From Corynebacterium tuberculostearicum (GTDB taxonomy: Bacteria; Actinomycetota; Actinomycetes; Mycobacteriales; Mycobacteriaceae): a stretch of DNA of 64,000 bases. The notes beneath the pieces were generated by a model, which was not told the origin of the DNA, ran no database searches, and saw only the letters and a program-made list of their open reading frames with translations. Each line of letters opens with the position of its first letter. Within the stretch, counting starts at the first letter, position 1. This document shows positions 33,981 to 41,969 of the stretch, one piece after another. The translations under genes and the position numbers were made by a program. The stretch spans positions 1,054,001 through 1,118,000 of the forward strand of contig NZ_CP069791.1 of NCBI RefSeq assembly GCF_016894265.1, read 5' to 3'.

Positions 33981-34108
33981 GGGGGGGAGCCTTCCTTGTG
34001 CTTTCGGAAAATTCTGTCTAAGTTCTCTTCTTCCAACGGTACGCGCCGCCTGACTATTCCAGGCGAGGCGATACCGCGTCGCCGCCGGGATCTGGTGACA
34101 TAAAAATT

Positions 34109-34143
34109 CCCTCCGCCTCGGCACCGTGGTTATGTGCGGAGGG
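34109..34143 (-). terminator. Rho-independent terminator of brnQ
   Basis: On the minus strand CCCTCCGC pairs with GCGGAGGG across a 19-nt loop and is followed by AATTTTTA. It starts 25 nt after the brnQ stop. Confidence 0.7.
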
Positions 34144-34167
34144 GAGGGGTAAGGCAGGACTAAGAGA

Positions 34168-35568
34168 CTAAGCCTCAGCGAGGGCATCGGCCTCCGCCGG
34201 CTCTGCCGCCGGCGGGTTGGCAGCGGCGTGCTTCTCGCCGGCCTTGGTGGCGATATCGACAACCAGGCCGATGACTGCCGCGATAGCGGTAGGAACAATC
34301 CAGCCCAAGTCCACGGACTGGCCAGGTGCCAGGCTCAAGAGAGGATCGAGCGCGTCGGCGCCCCAGCCCTGGGCGGCGATGACGGACAGAGCCGACCACA
34401 GCACCGATACCCACAGCGCCAGGCGGTAGGTCCAGTAGAAGACAACGGACTTTTTCACCACCGGCTGGACCAGGGTGAGAGCGATAAGGGAGATAGCCGG
34501 CGGGTACAGGAAGGTAATGAATGGAACCGCAATGGAGAGCACTGTATCCAGGCCCTGGAAGGCAAAGAGGATGGACAGTGCGGTAAAGAGGCAGGCCCAG
34601 ACGTGGTACTTCACCTTGGGCACAAGCATTTCGAAGAAGGCTGAGGTGGAGGTGATAAGGCCCACCGCGGTGGTCATGCAGGCCAAGATGACGATGGCAG
34701 AGAAGACGGCTTGGCCGATGGTGCCCATGGTGAGATTTGCGGCGTCGGCAAGCAGGGGCGCTCCTGACTCATAGGACTGGCCATTAGGAATGGTTTGGCC
34801 TACCCACGCCAAGCCCAGATAGATAGCGGCCAGCAAAGCGCCAGCAACCAGAGCGGCGGTGATGGTGCCGTTAACCAAGGACTTTTTGGTCTTAAACCCC
34901 TTGGAGCGCAAAGAGCCAACAATCACGATGGAAAAGGCCAAGCCCGCAATGGCATCCATGGTGTTATAGCCCTCGAACAGGCCGGTGACCATGGGAGAAG
35001 AAGCATAGTCCGTGGTAGGGGTCTGGGGATCGCGGGGATTGTTGAAAGCTGCCAAGGCGATGAGGATAACCAACAGCGCCACCAAAGCCGGGGTGAGGAA
35101 CTTACCCAAGGTATCGATAATGGAATTCGGCTTCCAGGAAAGCGCTAGGGCGATGAGGAAAAAGACCACATTGAAGATGCCATTGGCCATGGTTCCTTCC
35201 CAGCCCAGCAGTGGGGTGATGGCGGTTTCCATAGAAACGGCGCCGGTGCGCGGCAGGGCGTAAAAGGCGCCGATGGCAAGGTAGGCCATCACAGAAAAAA
35301 CGAGGCCGAAAAGCGCGCCGCCGTTGGAGCTCAGGTCGCGCACGGAGCGGCCAGAAATGGAGACGGCGACAATGGCTAGGACCGGAAGGAGCACGCCGGC
35401 GGCGAGGAAGCCGAGGACAGCGGGCCAAAAATTGGTGCCGGCCGAAACGCCCACCATGGGCGGGAAGATGAGGTTGCCGGCGCCGAAGAACATCGAAAAC
35501 AGCATCAGCGACGCGATTACGATGGTGGCGCCGGGCTTAGAGGTGCGTGACGCAACTGGGGTAGCCAT
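34168..35568 (-). CDS. brnQ: Branched-chain amino acid uptake carrier
   Basis: 466-residue Na+-coupled symporter for isoleucine, leucine and valine (LIVCS family, 12 helices). The N-terminal TIVIASLMLFSMFFGAGNLIFPPMVG and the segment AYLAIGAFYALPRTGAVSMETAI are diagnostic. It follows aecD in the same direction, as in C. glutamicum where the two are linked. The 202-bp gap here contains promoter-like sequence, so it may also be transcribed alone. AAGGAG lies 6 nt before the ATG. Confidence 0.95.
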   Translation of the reverse strand: MATPVASRTSKPGATIVIASLMLFSMFFGAGNLIFPPMVGVSAGTNFWPAVLGFLAAGVLLPVLAIVAVSISGRSVRDLSSNGGALFGLVFSVMAYLAIGAFYALPRTGAVSMETAITPLLGWEGTMANGIFNVVFFLIALALSWKPNSIIDTLGKFLTPALVALLVILIALAAFNNPRDPQTPTTDYASSPMVTGLFEGYNTMDAIAGLAFSIVIVGSLRSKGFKTKKSLVNGTITAALVAGALLAAIYLGLAWVGQTIPNGQSYESGAPLLADAANLTMGTIGQAVFSAIVILACMTTAVGLITSTSAFFEMLVPKVKYHVWACLFTALSILFAFQGLDTVLSIAVPFITFLYPPAISLIALTLVQPVVKKSVVFYWTYRLALWVSVLWSALSVIAAQGWGADALDPLLSLAPGQSVDLGWIVPTAIAAVIGLVVDIATKAGEKHAAANPPAAEPAEADALAEA

Positions 35569-35770
35569 GGGGGCTCCTTAATTTTCCATGTACAGCTAGT
35601 ATGCGATGAGGCTCCCGTTCCGCCGAGGGGTGGTGGCGGGGTGGGGATCGTTCTCGCGGTCCGAGGTGGCGGGTCGCGCCTGTTCGTGTAATGAGACATT
35701 ACTGCCCACATGGTGAGAAATCAAAGTGTGGGGGTGATGCAGGCTACATGGTTGCCTCAGCCGGGCCGGA
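35569..35770 (-). other. aecD-brnQ intergenic region
   Basis: A 202-bp gap on the minus strand. It holds a promoter-like TAATGT with TTTGAT about 17 nt upstream (roughly 35730-35700 by eye) and a GC-rich leader of ~110 nt before the brnQ ribosome site. No known riboswitch or clear attenuator was recognised. Confidence 0.35.
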
Positions 35771-36913
35771 TTAATCGAGAGCCGCGAAGGCACGCTCCAT
35801 GCGGTCGAGTGCCTCTTCCAAGATCTCGCGTGAGGTAGAGAAATTCAACCGCGCATGACCCGGGCCGCCGGTGCCAAAGGTATCGCCCTCATTAAGCGCT
35901 ACCTTCGCATTCTCCCGCAACCACTTGGCCGGCTGCGGGTTGCCGCCGATAGCGGTATCGGCAAAATCCAACCACAGGAGGTAGGTGGCGTCCGGCTTGC
36001 TGGTCTTTAAGCCGGGGATGCGCTGAGGCAGCTCCTCCACCAACCAATCGCGGGTCTGTCGCAGGTACGCTATTTCTTCATCGAGGAAGTCGCCGCACTT
36101 GCGGTAGGCAGTCTCCGCAGCAAGCACGCCTAGAGTGCCCGTGCCATCCTTGGCTACGCCTGTGAGGCCATTCCACGTGTGTACATCGGCCGTGTTGGAG
36201 AAAATGATCTGCGCGCACTTCAGGCCAGCTGTATTAAAGGCCTTGGACGCCGCGGTTACCGTGATGGTGCGCTCCGCGGCCGCCGCGCCGAGCGAGGCCA
36301 CCGGAATATGCCGGCCCTCATAGACCAGCGGGGCATGGATTTCATCGGCCAGGATGCGCGCATCATATTTTTCTGCCAGTTCTACCAGGCCGGCGAGGTA
36401 GTCCTCGTCCAACACACGGCCGAGCGGATTATAGGGATTGGCCAGCAAAATAGAGCCCGCGCCCTGCTGGAAGGCGCGCTCAATATCGTCCAGTTCCAAG
36501 CTGGTCTCGATCTTTTCGCGGCCTGCGGTGCGTGGTAGCTCCAGCAGTGGAGGGTAGGAAGGCACGGGCACGATGACCGGGGAGCCTTCGCGGGTAAAGT
36601 ACTGCACTCCTAGCAAAAGACCCCGCACTACGTCCCCGATCCAGAAAATATGTTCCGAGTTGGGGCGCCAGCCATAGCGCGTGTCATAAAAATCAGCCAC
36701 AGCCTCGCGCAGCCCCGAGGCCTTAGGCGCTGGGGTATAGCCAAAGGTTTCCTTATCCACCAAGTCTTCCAGCGCCTTCTTTATGGCGGGCGCGGTGGGG
36801 AAATCGGACTCGGCGATCCACAGTGGCAGGACGTCTTCCTCGAAGACGGTCCACTTGCGGGTTCCGCGGGCTTGCAACTCTTCTAGGCTAGGAAACTCCA
36901 TGGCCATAACCAT
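35771..36913 (-). CDS. aecD: Cystathionine beta-lyase / C-S lyase (MalY/PatB type)
   Basis: PLP-dependent enzyme that splits C-S bonds, converting cystathionine to homocysteine, pyruvate and ammonia. The 380 residues carry LPLWIAESDFPTAPAI, FWIGDVVRGLLLGVQYF, the substrate loop SILLANPYNPLGRV, D190 in ILADEIHAPL and the Schiff-base lysine K224 in TAASKAFNTAGLKC. It precedes brnQ as in C. glutamicum (aecD, also called metC). Three in-frame ATGs lie within the first five codons (36913, 36907, 36901), so the exact start is uncertain. Confidence 0.92.
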   Translation of the reverse strand: MVMAMEFPSLEELQARGTRKWTVFEEDVLPLWIAESDFPTAPAIKKALEDLVDKETFGYTPAPKASGLREAVADFYDTRYGWRPNSEHIFWIGDVVRGLLLGVQYFTREGSPVIVPVPSYPPLLELPRTAGREKIETSLELDDIERAFQQGAGSILLANPYNPLGRVLDEDYLAGLVELAEKYDARILADEIHAPLVYEGRHIPVASLGAAAAERTITVTAASKAFNTAGLKCAQIIFSNTADVHTWNGLTGVAKDGTGTLGVLAAETAYRKCGDFLDEEIAYLRQTRDWLVEELPQRIPGLKTSKPDATYLLWLDFADTAIGGNPQPAKWLRENAKVALNEGDTFGTGGPGHARLNFSTSREILEEALDRMERAFAALD

Positions 36914-36953
36914 AACGCGAAGCCCGCGGCCACCCCAGCGCTTTTATGCGCTT

Positions 36954-38864
36954 TTATTCATCTGCGTTGTCGGCCCAGCGGGAGTCCTCCTCCGCGTCTT
37001 CGGATTCGGAGGCAGGGCCGGAGACAAAGCCATACTTCTTCAACCGGCGGCGGTCCGCGGCCGAGGTGGATTGGGTGAGCTTGAGCAACTCGGCATAAAT
37101 GCCACCGGATTGCGCCAGTTCGGCCGGCGAGCCCATTTCATCGATGCGGCCGCGATCCAGGGTGATGATGGTATCCACATCCGCAATGGTGGATAGGCGG
37201 TGGGCAATAATCAGCGTGGTGCGGTCCTTCATCAGCTCATCCAGGCCGGCCTGCACGGCGCGCTCGGACTTGGTATCCAGCGCCGAGGTGGCCTCATCCA
37301 GCACCAGGATGGGCGCGTCCTTGAGCATGGCGCGCGCCACGGAGACGCGCTGCTTCTGCCCGCCGGAAAGCTTCAGACCGCGCTCACCAATGACCGTGTC
37401 ATAGCCGTCCGGGAAGGCTTGGATAAACTCATGGGCATTGGCGCGCTTGGCGACGTCCACGATTTCCTCCTCCGTGGCACCCGGCTTGCCATAAGCGATG
37501 TTCTCGCGAATGGTGCCGGAAAAGAGGTAGGACTCCTGGAAGACCACACCCACCGAGGCGCGCAGGCGCGAGGCGGTGAGATCGTCTACCCGGTGCCCCA
37601 ATACATCCAGGTGCCCGGCCGAGGGGTGGTAAAGGCCTAGCAGGAGATTGACCAACGTGGACTTGCCGCCGCCGGATTCGCCCACGAGCGCCACCTTGTG
37701 GCCCTCAGAGGCGGCGAAGGAAATATCCTCCACCACGGGCTTGCCTTCCTCGTAGGCGAAGGAGACGTGGTCAAAGGAGAAGACCGGCGCGCCGGGTGTG
37801 GGCTCGAGCGGCGGGATAGGAGTGAGATCCAGTTGCGGGGTATCGGAGCCGGTGGTGGCGGCTACCAGCTCGCGCGAGGCGGTGGGTTCGAGGTCTTCTT
37901 CCATGACCTTGAAATAGTCTTTAGAGCCGGCGATCGCGCGCTGGGCAGAGTCGACGATCCAGCTCATCATGAACACCGGCTGCTTGGCCATGGCCACCAT
38001 CTGCAACAGCATGACCATGTCACCGAGGGTGAAGTGGCCCTCGAGCGTGCGCCAAAAGACCACCGCATAAATGCCCAAGAAGATTAATGCCATGGCAATC
38101 CCGCGGAAGGTATCCATCAAGTGCCACCAGTTGGATTGCGGCTTGGTGGTATCAACCACGCTACGGTAGCGGCGAGCAAAATGGTCGAGCTCGCGGGTCT
38201 CGCTCACAAATGACTTGGCCACCTTGACCTGGCCGATGACCTCCGCAAAGCGGCCATTGGCTAAGTCGATATTTTCATTTTTGGTGGCCTCAAATTTCTG
38301 CCAGCGCTTCGAAGTCAGCGCCGTAAGCCACATATAGACGGGGAAGAGCAGAGCCAGCAAGATGGCCAGCGGCCAGTAATACCACGCGGTAATGGCCAGC
38401 ACGGCGACGGTCTGGATGATCATCGTGAAAAAGTTATTAGAAAAGGACTGTACGAATTGCGTGATATTGGCAATCGAGCGATCTAGCCGGGCGATGATCG
38501 TGCCGGTGACCTGGTTATCGTAATAGCCTTGGGGAAGTGCCAAAAGCTTGGCAAAGTAGCGGGTGGATAGGATTTGGCGCAAGCGCGCGACCATGACATC
38601 GCCGATATAGCCGCCGATATTGCGGAAGAGGGCATTGGCGGCGTCGGCAAGAAAAAGCGCAAAGGCCAAGAGTAAAACGGTGCGCAGCGCAGCGTCGACC
38701 GGGCCATCGTTTTGCAGAGCCTCCACGATGGTATCGGTGGCCTGGCGGGTCAAAAAGGGAGAGACCAAAGCCAGCACCGCGGTGACCGCGGCGGCGGCTA
38801 GCACGCCGAGATAAAAAGGCCACAGGGCAGAAGCACTGCGGGTGATGCGCAAAATGGAATTCAT
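36954..38864 (-). CDS. ABC exporter, fused permease and ATPase
   Basis: 636-residue type-IV half-transporter (MsbA/LmrA-like) that would act as a homodimer. An N-terminal six-helix membrane domain (about 1-310) is followed by an ATPase with Walker A GESGGGKST, signature LSGGQKQR, Walker B ILVLDEATSALD and the H-loop IIAHRLSTI. A charged C-terminal tail of ~60 residues ends ASESEDAEEDSRWADNADE. The substrate is unknown; lipids, peptides and drugs are all possible. A GTG 12 nt upstream (38876) is an alternative start. Confidence 0.9.
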   Translation of the reverse strand: MNSILRITRSASALWPFYLGVLAAAAVTAVLALVSPFLTRQATDTIVEALQNDGPVDAALRTVLLLAFALFLADAANALFRNIGGYIGDVMVARLRQILSTRYFAKLLALPQGYYDNQVTGTIIARLDRSIANITQFVQSFSNNFFTMIIQTVAVLAITAWYYWPLAILLALLFPVYMWLTALTSKRWQKFEATKNENIDLANGRFAEVIGQVKVAKSFVSETRELDHFARRYRSVVDTTKPQSNWWHLMDTFRGIAMALIFLGIYAVVFWRTLEGHFTLGDMVMLLQMVAMAKQPVFMMSWIVDSAQRAIAGSKDYFKVMEEDLEPTASRELVAATTGSDTPQLDLTPIPPLEPTPGAPVFSFDHVSFAYEEGKPVVEDISFAASEGHKVALVGESGGGKSTLVNLLLGLYHPSAGHLDVLGHRVDDLTASRLRASVGVVFQESYLFSGTIRENIAYGKPGATEEEIVDVAKRANAHEFIQAFPDGYDTVIGERGLKLSGGQKQRVSVARAMLKDAPILVLDEATSALDTKSERAVQAGLDELMKDRTTLIIAHRLSTIADVDTIITLDRGRIDEMGSPAELAQSGGIYAELLKLTQSTSAADRRRLKKYGFVSGPASESEDAEEDSRWADNADE

Positions 38865-39049
38865 AAATGACCACACTCAATTCAAAACGGCGGGTAGTGC
38901 GCGAATTTAGGAAATAGGAGAGATTTAAGCGACTGCCCAGTATGCCACATGCGGCGTTAACGAGCGTAAATGCCTAAGTTCCGGAAGGAGTAGGCTAAGG
39001 TACTTGTGCAGAAATACAACAATCTTCGCGTGCAAAGGATCCATCCACG

Positions 39050-39598
39050 GTGAAAATTTCTCACACACTCGGCGCGGGCGTGGTCAGCGTTCTCGCCGTG
39101 ACCCTGACCGGATGTAGCGTTCTCCAGCCGGAAGAAACAGGGCTCGGGGACAATATCACCGTCTCCAGTTCCGAAGAGGCTCCGTATGAGGCCAAGGACA
39201 CCGACGATAAAGAGGTCACCTCTAACCTGGCCGAACCCGTTGAGGATAAAGGCCTTGGCGTGAGCTGGGAGCTGCAAGGAGTGTATTCCGATAATAACTC
39301 CGGTGGCTCCGTGGTGACCATCCTGCTGAAGAATGAAAACGACGTGCCCTTGCCGGTCGACGCCTTTGAAGATCCCACCCTTGAGCGTGCCGACGGCAAC
39401 GGCGGCTGGGCCAAGATCAACTCCTTGCCCTATGACAAGGAATCTGCCCCAGACGTGGAGCCACCGGGGCTCGATCACCCGTTGGGCGCGGGCGCTTCGG
39501 TAAACCTGCAGTACCGCTTTGACGTCACGCCAGGCAATCTGTGGAATGCTCGCTTGCACATTGGCAACGTGACCTGGGTAGGAGACCTTAATCTATGA
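39050..39598 (+). CDS. Secreted lipoprotein of unknown function
   Basis: 182-residue predicted lipoprotein. The signal peptide MKISHTLGAGVVSVLAVTLTGC ends in the lipobox L-T-G-C (Cys22). The mature part has an acidic linker and a beta-rich domain (LGVSWELQGVYSDNNSGGSVVTILLKNENDVPLPVDAF...YRFDVTPGNLWNARLHIGNVTWVGDL). This resembles DUF4352/immunoglobulin-like exported domains, but no family can be assigned firmly. GTG start; AAAGGA is 9 nt upstream. Its stop overlaps the idi ATG (ATGA). Confidence 0.82.
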   Translation: MKISHTLGAGVVSVLAVTLTGCSVLQPEETGLGDNITVSSSEEAPYEAKDTDDKEVTSNLAEPVEDKGLGVSWELQGVYSDNNSGGSVVTILLKNENDVPLPVDAFEDPTLERADGNGGWAKINSLPYDKESAPDVEPPGLDHPLGAGASVNLQYRFDVTPGNLWNARLHIGNVTWVGDLNL

Positions 39599-40131
39599 CG
39601 GAACTTGTAGTCTTGGCCTCTGCCGCGGGTGAACCCATCGGCACCGCTCCCAAGGCCGAAGTTCATACCACCGATACTCCGCTGCACTTTGCCTTCTCCG
39701 CCTGGCTAACCTGCAGCGGCAAGGTGCTGGTAACCCGCCGCGCGCTGGGTAAACTCACCTGGCCCGGGGTGTGGACCAATGCCTTCTGCGGCCACCCCGC
39801 CCCCGGCGAGGAAACCGCCGATGCGGTGCTGCGCCGCGCCATCTTTGAGCTGGGTATTGCGCCTGGAGACCTGTCTACCCCGCAGCTTATCCTGCCGGAT
39901 TTTTCTTATCGCGCCGTGGATTCCTCGGGCACGGTAGAAAATGAAATCTGCCCCGTGTACACGGTGGATCTTTCTGCCGACGCCGCGTGGGAACCCAACC
40001 CAGACGAGGTGGATTCCTATCAATGGGTCGAGCCGGCGCAGCTTTTCGCCGCGGCCGATGCCATGCCCGGAGTCTTTAGCCCGTGGATGATTGACGAGCT
40101 AGCGGACGATAAATTGCGCGCTGCGCTGTAA
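39595..40131 (+). CDS. idi: Isopentenyl-diphosphate delta-isomerase, type 1
   Basis: Interconverts isopentenyl and dimethylallyl diphosphate for isoprenoid synthesis (menaquinone, decaprenyl phosphate, carotenoids). The 178-residue Nudix-fold enzyme has the catalytic cysteine C65 in TNAFCGHP, the Nudix-like segment GEETADAVLRRAIFELGI and the glutamate motif E-N-E at 115-117 (catalytic E). The active-site loop reads TNAFC instead of the commoner TNTCC, but the needed cysteine is kept. Coupled to the lipoprotein gene by a 4-nt overlap. Confidence 0.95.
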   Translation: MTELVVLASAAGEPIGTAPKAEVHTTDTPLHFAFSAWLTCSGKVLVTRRALGKLTWPGVWTNAFCGHPAPGEETADAVLRRAIFELGIAPGDLSTPQLILPDFSYRAVDSSGTVENEICPVYTVDLSADAAWEPNPDEVDSYQWVEPAQLFAAADAMPGVFSPWMIDELADDKLRAAL

Positions 40132-40147
40132 TTTCGGTGCGCCAGTT

Positions 40148-41446
40148 TTATAGGTCATCTTCGTCGTAGAAGGCCGCGGCCACATAATCCAAGGTGGCAT
40201 AGGCTAAGCGGCGCTCGTCCGTATCCAGGTCAAATTCCAGCACGTTATGGTCATCGCCGTAGCTGGGGAATCCGGGCTCGCCAGTGGTGGCAAAGTGGCG
40301 CAGCCATTCATTGAGCTCACTGGCGGGGGTTTCCTCGCCGGCCTCGTTTCTGCTTCCGTCAAAAAGAGGGCCCAATTCCGCACAATGCGCCGCGGGGGAA
40401 TGGGTGCGCGTAAACTCCATCATCCACGTCGGGCCTGGGGCATGCGCAGCCACCTGGGCGGCCCACCGGCGCACGGCGGCGTCACCGATGAGACGGCCCA
40501 TTGGCCGCTGCGGATCCACGTAGTGCGCTAGCTGCCGCCACTGCTTGAAGTGCTCGTGCGATATGCCAAATTTGGGCGAAAGGTAGCTGGTAATAAAACC
40601 GGCCAGCGCCATCTTGTCTATGCGCTGCGCGGCGGGCATATCGTAGAACTCATCGCGGGTAGAGGTCACCACGATGGGAATATCCGCCAGCTCCTCGGCC
40701 TGCAATGGGGCAGGACCTAAAGCAACGTCGAAGCGGTATTTCTTGCGGAATTTGGCATACCCCTTGGCTAGCGATTCTGGGTCCAATTTCTCCAGAGCTT
40801 GGCGCGTTATGGACACACCGAGGCACTTGCGCAGATCCGCCACGCGGTGCTCAAAACGGTCGCGCGGGAATGCTGGCGAGAGTGCCAGTACGCGGCGGAA
40901 ACCACCCCGGAAGTGATCGCGGCGCGCCAGCCATAGGCTCATCGCTGCACCGGCGGACTGGCCCACCAAAGTGATATTGGTCTTATCCCCGCCAAAGGCC
41001 TCGATATTGTCCTGCAACCATTCCAAAGCCAGCAGGCAGTCATCGATGCCGCGGTAGCGGTCCGCCTCATCGCCATCAAAGCGCGCGAAGCCAGCCAAAC
41101 CGACGCGGTAGCCCACCTGCACTTGAATAACGCCGTGGCGCGCATTTGTCGTACCCGTAAGACGCGGGTCTTCGTGCGTTCCGTGCTCGTAGCGCCCGCC
41201 ATGGATATAGACCACGACGGGGCACTCGGCGGCGTCGGCAGGCGCGGTAATAGACAGCGCAATGTCGTCTGGATGCGGCTCGCGGGCATCCTGGTCACAG
41301 GTGCCCTCTAGTGGCTTGGCGGGGGAGAAGGGGCTGGGTATGGTGCTATAGCGCACCGAGTGGAAATAGTGCAGGCCATCTCGGCGCACGCCGGTAATCC
41401 GGCCGGAGGCGGTGGCAACGGTAACGGGTATTTGGGCACTCGACAT
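40148..41446 (-). CDS. Type B carboxylesterase family protein
   Basis: 432-residue alpha/beta hydrolase of the carboxylesterase type B family. The oxyanion-hole segment PVVVYIHGGRYEHGT (81-90) and the nucleophile elbow V-G-Q-S-A-G-A (S164) are clear. The C-terminal half includes ELNEWLRHFATTGEPGFPSY and is shorter than the ~500 residues usual for the family. No signal peptide is seen, so it is cytoplasmic. The substrate is unknown. Convergent with idi. Confidence 0.87.
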   Translation of the reverse strand: MSSAQIPVTVATASGRITGVRRDGLHYFHSVRYSTIPSPFSPAKPLEGTCDQDAREPHPDDIALSITAPADAAECPVVVYIHGGRYEHGTHEDPRLTGTTNARHGVIQVQVGYRVGLAGFARFDGDEADRYRGIDDCLLALEWLQDNIEAFGGDKTNITLVGQSAGAAMSLWLARRDHFRGGFRRVLALSPAFPRDRFEHRVADLRKCLGVSITRQALEKLDPESLAKGYAKFRKKYRFDVALGPAPLQAEELADIPIVVTSTRDEFYDMPAAQRIDKMALAGFITSYLSPKFGISHEHFKQWRQLAHYVDPQRPMGRLIGDAAVRRWAAQVAAHAPGPTWMMEFTRTHSPAAHCAELGPLFDGSRNEAGEETPASELNEWLRHFATTGEPGFPSYGDDHNVLEFDLDTDERRLAYATLDYVAAAFYDEDDL

Positions 41447-41470
41447 GTCTGCCAGATTACCGCGAGCAAG

Positions 41471-41476
41471 TAGGAT
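41471..41476 (+). promoter_or_regulatory. -10 element of small membrane protein gene (leaderless)
   Basis: TAGGAT lies 8 nt before the ATG at 41485 in the short gap from the divergent esterase gene. Confidence 0.45.
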
Positions 41477-41484
41477 GAGGTGCC

Positions 41485-41700
41485 ATGGAGTGGTTGACGA
41501 GCTTGGGCAGCACGCTCTCGCAGTTTTTGGTGCAGGCGCCCGTATGGATACAAATGATCATCGTGGTGGCTATTGCCTTGCCACTCATGGTGGTCATCGC
41601 CTGGTGCCTCATGTGGGCAGTCGACCGCGTGGCCAACCGCGCCGCAGGCGTGATTTCTCAGCAGCGCAACCGCCGCACTAAAGTAGACTACCATGGCTGA
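41485..41700 (+). CDS. Small membrane protein
   Basis: 71 residues with one long hydrophobic segment (WIQMIIVVAIALPLMVVIAWCLMWAVDRV) and a basic C-terminal tail (QQRNRRTKVDYHG). No function recognised. It overlaps the next small membrane protein gene by 8 nt, so the two are translated together. A similar pair of short membrane proteins next to malQ is conserved in corynebacteria to my knowledge, but no role has been assigned. Confidence 0.75.
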   Translation: MEWLTSLGSTLSQFLVQAPVWIQMIIVVAIALPLMVVIAWCLMWAVDRVANRAAGVISQQRNRRTKVDYHG

Positions 41701-41932
41701 GGAAAACAACGAGCGCGCACAGCAGGAACGCGCCGAGCTGCGCGCCAATCCGCGCGAGGGCCTCTGGGACCCCGAGTCCAAGCGCGCCGCCCAGTCTTCC
41801 GCCGCAACAGATACACCGGGCGCGCAGCCGATAAAGCGCAAGCGTGCCCTGCCCAAGTCCCGCGTCTCGCTCACGCTGTGGACAATGATCGCCCTCATCA
41901 TCATTGTCGCGCTCATTGGCCTGTGGACTTAA
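41693..41932 (+). CDS. Small single-pass membrane protein
   Basis: 79 residues with a charged cytoplasmic N-terminus (ERAQQERAELRANPREGLWDPESKRAAQ), a basic patch (KRKRALPKSR) and a C-terminal membrane anchor (VSLTLWTMIALIIIVALIGLW). This tail-anchor layout would leave nearly the whole protein in the cytoplasm. Overlaps the preceding gene by 8 nt; function unknown. Confidence 0.75.
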   Translation: MAEENNERAQQERAELRANPREGLWDPESKRAAQSSAATDTPGAQPIKRKRALPKSRVSLTLWTMIALIIIVALIGLWT

Positions 41933-41969
41933 AGACCCCGCCGATGGAGCCGCGCGGGAAAATCCAGTG

